Shown: piece by piece, positions 58,583 to 64,000 of the stretch
Layout of the letters: every line of letters begins with the position of its first letter
How positions within the stretch are numbered: position 1 is the first letter of the stretch
NCBI GenBank assembly: GCA_029339505.1
Contig: JAQISU010000096.1
Location: 1,946,501 to 2,010,500, forward strand
Direction of reading: 5' to 3'
DNA length: 64,000 nucleotides
DNA from: Unio delphinus
Taxonomy: Eukaryota; Mollusca; Bivalvia; Unionida; Unionidae
Notes under the pieces: generated by a model
Databases searched by the model: none
What the model was told of the DNA's origin: nothing
The model's input: the letters and a program-made list of their open reading frames with translations, nothing else
Made by a program: the position numbers and the translations under genes

Positions 58583-58976
58583 ATTTATCCTTGATAATCC
58601 ATTTACCTTCGACTTCGATAATGAATTTTATTCTGAAAAAATACTTCTGTTGGGAATTGCTTTGTTTGAAATCCTTTGGATTTCCATCTTTAGATTTCCA
58701 CCCCGTTGGCTCGCCAAGGTGTGAAATGATCTCAGCTGCTCTTTCATCATTCATGGTAGCATCGATGTTAGGTACATTGACATCCTCGTGTATAATTCGA
58801 AATGTCGACCAACAGTATGCTGCACCGTCTCGGTAGAATTCATTAAAACACTCCTTGATTTTACTTAGTATAGTTCTGTCACCGATTAGACGTTTTGGTG
58901 TATCAGAGACTCTATCGAGATTGAATTTAGCATTTTTCCAAGGTTCGATTTTCGATAATCTCTTGAACTCTTCCAT
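58539..58976 (-). CDS. Unknown ORF, probable 5' part of the polymerase gene
   Basis: The protein has 145 residues from the Met at 58976; a longer start at 59027 would add a hydrophobic, AT-driven leader and overlap the divergent gene, so I prefer the shorter one. I recognise no domain. It is mixed alpha/beta in character, with RDGAAYCWSTFRII and YFFRIKFIIEVEGKW. It ends shortly after an eight-A run where the downstream ORF takes over in the +1 frame. A -1 shift at that A-run would hit a stop at once, so programmed -1 shifting is not the explanation. The 42-bp gap to the next gene is A/T-rich with TATAGTATAAT, a likely divergent promoter. Confidence 0.6.
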   Translation of the reverse strand: MEEFKRLSKIEPWKNAKFNLDRVSDTPKRLIGDRTILSKIKECFNEFYRDGAAYCWSTFRIIHEDVNVPNIDATMNDERAAEIISHLGEPTGWKSKDGNPKDFKQSNSQQKYFFRIKFIIEVEGKWIIKDKFETILKDKKNCHCE

Positions 58977-59018
58977 GTTATAATTAAAACAAGTATTTAA
59001 ATAGAAAAATATAGTATA
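58977..59018. promoter_or_regulatory. Divergent A/T-rich promoter region
   Basis: A 42-bp spacer separates head-to-head genes. It contains TATTTAAATAG and ATATAGTATAAT, TATA-like on both strands. The assignment is by position and composition only. Confidence 0.4.
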
Positions 59019-59357
59019 ATGAATCACTGCAAGTGGCTTATGATTGGATCAACAACCCCGTGTAACAAATCATGCAGAAGCGAATTCTGTGGGCATCATT
59101 TACAAAGCGTTCGGCGAGGAAGTTTTGGTCCTCTCCCATGCCTCCAATGTGGGGCTGGGGTAAGGGGAAAATCACAATTATGTCTCAGTTGCGACGGCAA
59201 ACGATACAGGGAACTAAAACGCTATTATGACAAACGAATAAAAAATGCAGTCATTGACCCCAACGACCTTGATAAAATCAAGGACAAAATCATAAAAAAC
59301 CCTCAAGACTACATTGATAGACTTATAATTAAAGCATATAATAAATTAGACAAATAG
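59019..59357 (+). CDS. Cysteine-rich zinc-finger protein, unknown role
   Basis: The protein has 112 residues. The N-terminal part has C-x7-8-CN-x3-C ... FCGHH, and then a four-Cys ribbon PCLQCGAGVRGKSQLCLSCD (about residues 39-58). Both probably bind zinc. The C-terminal half is basic and helical (RELKRYYDKRIKNAV). Such small zinc proteins are common accessory genes in large DNA viruses and Polintons. I cannot name a family. The frame is intact, and it is followed after 13 bases by the HNH gene, so the two may be co-transcribed. Confidence 0.8.
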   Translation: MNHCKWLMIGSTTPCNKSCRSEFCGHHLQSVRRGSFGPLPCLQCGAGVRGKSQLCLSCDGKRYRELKRYYDKRIKNAVIDPNDLDKIKDKIIKNPQDYIDRLIIKAYNKLDK

Positions 59358-59370
59358 TATTATTATACAA

Positions 59371-59862
59371 ATGAGCCAAGATTTCAGACCTCACCCAGTG
59401 CTTGTTAATTATGAAGCATCCCGTGATGGTGTTATTAGAAATTGCAGACTAAAAGAACCGGTTGGGTATCTGAATAATATGGGGTATTTGATGTTTTCAG
59501 CTGGGAGGAAGAAGTATCTCTGTCACAGAGCCATCTATGAAGCATTTTACGGATTAATCGAAGACGGCCTTGTGATTGATCACATAAATGGCGTAAAGAC
59601 TGATAATTGTCTTGTGAATCTTCAAGCCGTCTCACAAAGTCGGAATGCAAAATTAGGTGGAACTGGCAAACATGCAAAACGCCCTAGGGGGATCAAATCG
59701 TTTGATTTAGAAAATAATCAAGAGAGAAGCTTTCAGTCGATAAATGAAGCCAGTAGATACTTTGACATTTGTGGGAATTCAATACTATTTGTTGCAGAAA
59801 ATATAATTAAAACTGCTCTGTCGAAAAAAAATAGTTATAAAATAAAATTCGTATACACCTGA
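59371..59862 (+). CDS. NUMOD4/HNH endonuclease with NUMOD1 tail
   Basis: The protein has 163 residues. Residues 8-45 resemble a NUMOD4-like head (YEASRDGVIRN ... LCHRAIYEAFYG). Residues 55-90 form an HNH core (GLVIDHINGVKTDNCLVNLQ then SQSRNAK). Residues 108-135 form a NUMOD1-like DNA-binding helix (RSFQSINEASRYFDI). This architecture belongs to free-standing homing endonucleases of phages and giant viruses. Catalytic His/Asn positions are present. The element thus carries two different HNH nucleases; this one could make the element or the gene itself mobile. Confidence 0.9.
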   Translation: MSQDFRPHPVLVNYEASRDGVIRNCRLKEPVGYLNNMGYLMFSAGRKKYLCHRAIYEAFYGLIEDGLVIDHINGVKTDNCLVNLQAVSQSRNAKLGGTGKHAKRPRGIKSFDLENNQERSFQSINEASRYFDICGNSILFVAENIIKTALSKKNSYKIKFVYT

Positions 59863-60371
59863 AACTATTCAAGGGAGATAAATCCCCATGGACAAATCCG
59901 CCGCAACTCACTAAGTTCCCTTGTATTATGACGTCAAAGGAATTTGTCGTCTGTTAACTAGGCGCGCACGTGACTGTACATAGTTTCGGTAGAATTTTAT
60001 TTTTTGCAATTTCTAAAACATTTTATTGTCGCTTGGCTACACTGAGTGCAGGATAAACCACGCGCGGAAAATAAAAGCAAATGCATCCTTCCGATTATCA
60101 AGAACCATATGTATACATCGCGAGTGGTTTCTATTCATTGAAGTAGGTGGGCGTGGTTAAAATTCCTGTATACAGCTCTTTGTGATCTTTGTGCATGCGT
60201 GACTGATAGTTACATTATATTTTAAACTGCTCCGATTTTATGTTTTCACTGTTTTCTGGATAGTTACAACAGTTAAATTATTATTCGTTTTCTTAAATAC
60301 GATAGTAAAATTGTCTATTTTAAAAATCTCTTAATCAGATATATATATTAACAATCTCTATTTTATATGAC

Positions 60372-60445
60372 GGCTCCGTGGTGTAATGGTAGCGTGTTTG
60401 TCTTGTAAACATAGCTATCAACTACTACGTGTTCGGTCCCCATAG
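60372..60445 (+). pseudogene. tRNA-Thr(TGT)-like sequence, degenerate
   Basis: The 5' end GGCTCCGTGG and the anticodon region GTCTTGTAAAC are identical in type to animal tRNA-Thr with anticodon TGT. An A box (TGGTGTAATGG) fits the pol III consensus, and a B-box-like GTTCGGTCC is present. The T stem and the 3' acceptor strand do not pair properly and the anticodon stem has a mismatch, so it is not a normal functional tRNA gene. It may be a SINE head or a captured host tRNA relic. Confidence 0.5.
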
Positions 60446-60514
60446 CAGATACATTATTTGATGGCGAAATGGAAGATGTTTTTTCTATTAATTGGGGGAG
60501 AGGGGCGGACCCCC

Positions 60515-60755
60515 TTAGCCAAACCAACATTGTAGCTCATGCTATCGCATTCTCGGTAGCGTGGGTTGGTGTTTTTTCCAACTCATGCAACCATGAATTT
60601 AATTTCATGGGTTGCCATGTTGGTTTGGTTTACCACGCCCACACGCCACATAACATCCAATAAACATATACCTTCTGAGAGATCTAATTCAGCCTTTGCT
60701 GAGTTAGACCCCTCGCCGGAGATTATGTGTTTATCAAAGTAATTGGATGTAAAAT
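60515..60755. repeat. Nested inverted repeats
   Basis: CCAAACCAACAT (about 60519) is matched by ATGTTGGTTTGG (about 60617). Further on, TCTAATTCAGC and GCTGAGTTAGA form a tight hairpin with a 4-base loop (about 60682-60707). Outside it ACATCCAATAAACATA pairs imperfectly with TATGTGTTTATCAAAGTAAT then TGGATGT. The whole could fold as two stem-loops in DNA or RNA. Confidence 0.7.
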
Positions 60756-60861
60756 AAATGGTATAAATTGATGCAAAAGCTCTACATTCACATGAGGAAC
60801 CCCACAGGGTAGCACAGAATGGGCTACCGGCTAATAGAAACGGTGTTAGGGTCACAAAAGG

Positions 60862-60952
60862 GCATCCAAATGGATAGCCAAAAGAAAAAGGCATCTGGAA
60901 TGGATAGCCAAAAGAAAAAGGCATCTGGAATGGATAGCCAAAAGAAAAGACC
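60862..60952 (+). repeat. 30-bp direct repeat, nearly three copies
   Basis: The unit is ggcatctggaatggatagcc followed by aaaagaaaaa. The first copy differs slightly (ATCCAAATGG). Confidence 0.9.
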
Positions 60953-61082
60953 CTAGCAAAGACACATAGGCCTGAATAAGGGACTCATGAATGAATAACC
61001 GCTCATAATTGATATCATTTATTTTGCATTTTTTTTAATAATTAGAGATACAGTATACTATATTTATATAAAAATATAAATA

Positions 61083-61439
61083 ATGGATATCAAAGATGTA
61101 AATGCTATAATTGCCGAAATCTCAAATTTAAAAAATAACGGGGTAGTATTATCTGAAGGTCTCGACTGTGACAGGATTGCCTCGGAATATGAAGATATTG
61201 AGTATCAGTCTAGTAAGGGTCGTTATGTTTTACCTAAAATGTACAGACTCGTGAAAGGAATTCAAAAGTCCATCTATGCTTGTTTGTACGGTAACGATAT
61301 TGATGTATTTATAACGCTATTTAGCACTGTTGAAGCAATACGTCAAAAGCTCGGCCAAGAGTATCAAAAACGAGCTGAAATTAGTTCTAAGGTTCGTGAT
61401 CTTAAAAAAATGTTAAACGAGGAAAAACCAGTATCTTAA
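61083..61439 (+). CDS. Unknown helical protein
   Basis: The protein has 118 residues, intact, preceded by an A/T-rich TATATTTATATAAAAATATA promoter-like stretch. It is predominantly helical, with a charged C-terminal coiled-coil-like segment (KRAEISSKVRDLKKMLNEE). The central part has KGIQKSIYACLYGNDIDVFI. I recognise no family. Position after the structured region and before the capsid-type genes suggests a virion or assembly role, but that is inference only. Confidence 0.65.
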   Translation: MDIKDVNAIIAEISNLKNNGVVLSEGLDCDRIASEYEDIEYQSSKGRYVLPKMYRLVKGIQKSIYACLYGNDIDVFITLFSTVEAIRQKLGQEYQKRAEISSKVRDLKKMLNEEKPVS

Positions 61440-61508
61440 CCACGTGAGTGATAGACTTTCAGTAAATAATTTAAAAAATAAATTTTTTTTTAGCGTTTTT
61501 TGTAACAC

Positions 61509-61787
61509 TCACATGGGATTTTCTCCTGAAAGGATACTCAGCAGTTTGGGCCTGCTTATGCAGTTATGTGCGTACTGGATGATCTGGTAGTGGTAGCAAG
61601 TAATCACCGCGACGCCTCCATTTTCACGCAGTTGTTGTTGTTGCCGCGTCGTTAACAAAAATCGTTCATCGCCGTTCTCAGACATTACAATTTTGAAAAC
61701 CCCAGCGATGTTATTTCTGAAACATTCGCGGATAGCGTCATACAGTTTAACCTTGTCCGAGATGGATACATTAGCTTGATGGTACAT
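61509..61787 (-). CDS. Unknown small protein on the opposite strand
   Basis: The protein has 92 residues with balanced, non-repetitive composition: KVKLYDAIRECFRNNIAGVF, TTRQQQQLRENGGVAVITCY and so on. It begins head-to-head with the 61853 gene, with a 65-bp A/T-rich gap. No family is recognised. The higher GC and lack of stops, compared with the AT-rich spacers beside it, support a real gene. Confidence 0.5.
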   Translation of the reverse strand: MYHQANVSISDKVKLYDAIRECFRNNIAGVFKIVMSENGDERFLLTTRQQQQLRENGGVAVITCYHYQIIQYAHNCISRPKLLSILSGENPM

Positions 61788-61852
61788 TATTTAATAACTC
61801 GTCTTTTAATTGTGATAGTTTCACATTTGAAAAATTAGTTCACAAACAATAT

Positions 61853-62476
61853 ATGGTAGGTGAATCGCTTACAACTAGATTAGCCCGAGAGCGGCTAGGA
61901 GCAATTAAAAAGTTTATACCGGTTCGAGACAGACTTCGTGAGAAACTTCAACAACGACAACAAGCGCAGACTGACTTTTCTGTGTCAAGTGAACAACTGT
62001 TCGCCCCGGTAACTAAGGCGACCAGCGATGTGAAAACAGCAACTGAACGAGCAATATTTGGGGATATTCCTGAGGAAGGCAAGCGACGAGAAGTGCCTGT
62101 TCTTGGTGTGTTTGAAAAAATTGCAGCAGAGACCGAACAAACAAAAAAGTCTTTAGAAACACTTCCAGTAGATATAGTAACTACTTCACGGCAACAACAA
62201 AAAAAAGAGCGAGTACTAGAAGAACTAGGTGCTACTGCAAGAAAACCAAAAGAAGAAGAAGACGTTACTATAGAAAAAATATATTCACCGCAAAATATAT
62301 TTATACACTTTATATACAACATAATTAAACATTATAATGACAATGAGTTAATTGACTTTACCGTGAAGAATTTTTCACTCGTTCAAAGAGCAGCAATGGT
62401 AAACAAAGGGTATAAAGAGTATATAAAAAACGACGAGAATTGGATTAAAAAAAATGTACCTGGCAAACCGTGGTAG
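61853..62476 (+). CDS. Unknown basic, Gln/Glu-rich protein, virion-type candidate
   Basis: The protein has 207 residues. The N-terminal 50 are strongly basic and helical (LTTRLARERLGAIKKFIPVR, then DRLREKLQQRQQAQ). The middle is low-complexity and charged (KPKEEEDVT), and the C-terminal third is a hydrophobic/aromatic helical domain (NIFIHFIYNIIKHYNDNELI). Its 3' end overlaps the next ORF by 23 bases in another frame. This compact overlap suggests a co-transcribed late block running to the capsid genes. I cannot assign a family. Confidence 0.65.
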   Translation: MVGESLTTRLARERLGAIKKFIPVRDRLREKLQQRQQAQTDFSVSSEQLFAPVTKATSDVKTATERAIFGDIPEEGKRREVPVLGVFEKIAAETEQTKKSLETLPVDIVTTSRQQQKKERVLEELGATARKPKEEEDVTIEKIYSPQNIFIHFIYNIIKHYNDNELIDFTVKNFSLVQRAAMVNKGYKEYIKNDENWIKKNVPGKPW

Positions 62477-62846
62477 ATTTAGAATCACAGACAGTAACCG
62501 TAATGATTTTGAGAGTTTTAAAGACAAAGTATTGAGTAGAATAGAAAAAATGAATCTATTTGAAGAGGATGAAGAGGAGTCAACTGGAGATGGATATTTA
62601 GGTAGCGGCATATTTGAAAACGCTAGCGTTACTTGTCCTGGTAACATTCTCAGTTATATATCACGACTGGAGGTTCTCATCGGCGGGAAGCGAGCCGGAA
62701 ACAACTCACCGGAAATAATTAATGAGGTCGCTGATATCTGTAGACGATTATTTGCCGGCGGTATCATGGACATTAATGTATATCGAGAACTCGTTGCTGA
62801 ATTAGTTGAAAATCACAAAGATACCCATGGTTATTACAGCGATTGA
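62454..62846 (+). CDS. Unknown acidic protein of the capsid block
   Basis: The protein has 130 residues. It has an acidic segment (MNLFEEDEEESTGDG) near residues 33-47, followed by a helical domain with SYISRLEVLIGGKRAG and IINEVADICRRLFAGGIMDI. It overlaps the previous gene by 23 bases and is followed after 35 bases by the minor-capsid candidate. The frame is intact. No family is recognised. Confidence 0.65.
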   Translation: MYLANRGRFRITDSNRNDFESFKDKVLSRIEKMNLFEEDEEESTGDGYLGSGIFENASVTCPGNILSYISRLEVLIGGKRAGNNSPEIINEVADICRRLFAGGIMDINVYRELVAELVENHKDTHGYYSD

Positions 62847-62881
62847 TCACTAATGGAAAAATTACTAGTTTTAATAACAAG

Positions 62882-63316
62882 ATGATTATACACTTCAACC
62901 ATGATAAACCAACCCCCGTCTATGTAGTTAATTCACGGTTTCCAGTTTATAGAGCATATTACGGAGATGGTCTCGGTGATACCATTGCGGGGTTATTTAC
63001 AAGAATGGCCCCAAAAGTGGCGCCGTTAGCTAAACAATTATCAATGAAGGCCATTGATGTTATTCGTGATAAGGGTATTGGTGCTGTTGGAGATCTCGCC
63101 GGAAAAGCGTTTTCAGCTGCGAAGAATAAAATAACATCATTAGTGAGACGAAAAAAGAAACCGTTACCGTCTACAGCGGAAATGCCTGCAAGTGTTAGTA
63201 AAATTATAAAAAACGCAGTAGATGAAAAATTAGCGCAATTGACTTCAACCTCTGACCAAAATAACATGATAGCAAACATGATAGCGGGTAGTGGCTTTAA
63301 AAAACCACGACGATGA
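62882..63316 (+). CDS. Candidate membrane-active minor capsid/core protein (adenovirus pX/pVI-like)
   Basis: The protein has 144 residues from the ATG at 62882; an earlier start would need a non-ATG codon. After a short leader comes a Gly/Ala-rich amphipathic section (GDGLGDTIAGLFTRMAPKVA, then PLAKQLSMKAIDVIRDKGIG). A basic stretch follows (SLVRRKKKPLPS, about residues 94-105), then a helical C-terminus. Adintoviruses and Polintons carry small proteins of this character next to the major capsid gene, resembling adenovirus core/membrane-lytic proteins. The assignment is by composition and location, not by a catalytic motif. Confidence 0.55.
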   Translation: MIIHFNHDKPTPVYVVNSRFPVYRAYYGDGLGDTIAGLFTRMAPKVAPLAKQLSMKAIDVIRDKGIGAVGDLAGKAFSAAKNKITSLVRRKKKPLPSTAEMPASVSKIIKNAVDEKLAQLTSTSDQNNMIANMIAGSGFKKPRR

Positions 63317-63398
63317 AATCCTGCGATTAGCAATGAAAATCTTTCGCGATGAAAATCGTTTAAGATTTCACGATTTAGACTCTGATAAATAGAATAAA

Positions 63399-64000
63399 AT
63401 GTTCAAAAGGTCACCTAATCCAGCGTTTGATATAGACGCCCCAGTTCGCACGGATGATTCTGTACGCGATTATCAATATTACGCCTATCATGCAATAGAC
63501 TCAAATAGTCGATCAAGAATTGAACTTCAAGTCCATGATACCAGTAAATACTTTTTGCCCTGTGAAGCATTTATCGAAGTAGAAGGAGAACTTGTAACAG
63601 CTGCTGATACTCCTGCTGTACCAGCACCGTATCCAGCTGGTACTCAAGTCGGGTTTGTCAATAATGGTATCATGGCGCTATTTGAGAGTGCTAGATATCT
63701 CATTGATGGAAAAGAAATTGAGTCCATAGATCGCGATGTTGATGTGGCTACAACAATAATCGGGTTAGCGAGATATTCTGATGATTATACAAGATCCGCA
63801 GGTCCTTCTATGATGTTTGCAAAAGATGTTACAAATACCGCTGGAGGAAATCCATTTGTTGTAAGACGACCAAAAAAACGTGATAATAGTGATGCTGATG
63901 TCGAGGATATGATTATAAACAAAGATGATAATTTCAATCTAGGAGCTGCAACACGTATTTCAATGTTGGGGAGGGGGCGTAAATCATTTTCATGTGCGAT
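63399..64000 (+). CDS. Candidate major capsid protein, N-terminal part, cut by window edge
   Basis: The open frame runs from the ATG at 63399 to the window end (about 200 residues). Features include DYQYYAYHAIDSNSRSRIEL, YFLPCEAFIEVEGEL, FVNNGIMALFESARYLIDGK and LARYSDDYTRSAGP. This order (a beta-rich 'LP-xA-xEVEG', then 'TNNGIM-LF', then 'GLxxYSDD') fits a family of jelly-roll capsid-like proteins that I recall from virus-derived elements in invertebrate genomes. Position at the end of the late block agrees. The family name and fold need a search or model to confirm; the C-terminus is absent. Confidence 0.7.
   Translation, partial: MFKRSPNPAFDIDAPVRTDDSVRDYQYYAYHAIDSNSRSRIELQVHDTSKYFLPCEAFIEVEGELVTAADTPAVPAPYPAGTQVGFVNNGIMALFESARYLIDGKEIESIDRDVDVATTIIGLARYSDDYTRSAGPSMMFAKDVTNTAGGNPFVVRRPKKRDNSDADVEDMIINKDDNFNLGAATRISMLGRGRKSFSCA

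Larger units (their letters stand above)
59863..61082. other. 1.2-kb gene-poor, structure-rich segment of the element
   Basis: There is no credible ORF. It contains a tRNA-Thr-like sequence (60372-60445), nested inverted repeats (60515-60755) and a short direct repeat (60862-60952). The segment divides an early-type replication module from the later capsid-type genes, so a regulatory or origin-like role is possible. Confidence 0.55.
53085..64000. mobile_element. Polinton/adintovirus-like integrated element, left part
   Basis: From about 53.09 kb the sequence becomes gene-dense on both strands. It carries a packaging ATPase, zinc-ribbon/PLA2, a DDE integrase, polymerase B fused to helicase, and capsid-type proteins, which is the hallmark set of Polintons/adintoviruses. 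The left terminus is estimated from the start of a GC-richer repeat-bearing stretch ('agacagggtgaaccctacaa'). The right terminus, protease and penton are not in view. It sits in an intron of the ENPP gene if that gene continues beyond. Element size beyond 10.9 kb is unknown. Confidence 0.85.

Noticed and set aside
60372..60445. Functional tRNA-Thr gene
   Set aside because: The acceptor 3' strand and T stem do not pair, and the anticodon stem has a mismatch.
62959..63333. Minus-strand 124-codon ORF opposite the minor-capsid candidate
   Set aside because: It is the shadow of the plus-strand gene, which has better composition, spacing and order with its neighbours.

Overview
This is eukaryotic DNA from an invertebrate animal. 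It is AT-rich and intron-dominated, with phase-consistent GT/AG exons and tRNA-derived SINEs, and it carries DIRS, pogo, PiggyBac, CR1/Jockey-type LINE and Polinton/adintovirus-like elements. A lophotrochozoan, most likely a bivalve mollusc, is my best guess from the repeats and protein style. It is not proven.

Backbone gene: eleven exons between 5183 and 52197 (+ strand) form one ectonucleotide pyrophosphatase/phosphodiesterase (ENPP) gene. Exons 1-9 encode the end of a catalytic domain and a whole nuclease-like domain. Exon 9 runs on into the linker that normally precedes a catalytic domain, and it splices in phase to exons 10-11, which start a second catalytic domain with the TFPNHY nucleophile motif. 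The window therefore seems to hold the junction of a tandem, multi-unit ENPP protein. Both ends of the gene lie outside what can be read.

Introns, in order: a 40-bp array (4.1-4.75 kb); a 2.26-kb pogo-type non-autonomous element with TA duplications (10775-13033); several SINEs; a 29-bp array (18.2 kb); a 1.6-kb 35-bp minisatellite (24.3-25.9 kb); a 66-71-bp array (29.2 kb); PiggyBac and pogo transposase relics (29.7-32.7 kb); a 78-bp satellite (35.7-37.0 kb); a 7.65-kb DIRS-type tyrosine-recombinase retrotransposon with inverted terminal repeats and an internal complementary region (37766-45419); and a decayed LINE (48.5-51.7 kb).

Right end, about 53.09 kb to the window edge: a Polinton/adintovirus-like virus-derived element, cut off by the edge. 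It carries an A32-like packaging ATPase, a zinc-ribbon/PLA2 pair in two frames joined at an A-AAA-AAC heptamer, a DDE integrase, a very unusual polymerase B - SF1 helicase - HNH fusion protein, a zinc-finger ORF, a NUMOD/HNH endonuclease, a structured non-coding stretch with a tRNA-Thr-like sequence, several unknown ORFs, a candidate membrane-active minor capsid protein and the start of a candidate major capsid protein. Coding density, divergent short promoters and codon use there differ sharply from the host introns. The polymerase N-terminus is interrupted twice, so the copy may be decaying. This element is the strongest candidate for an undescribed system.
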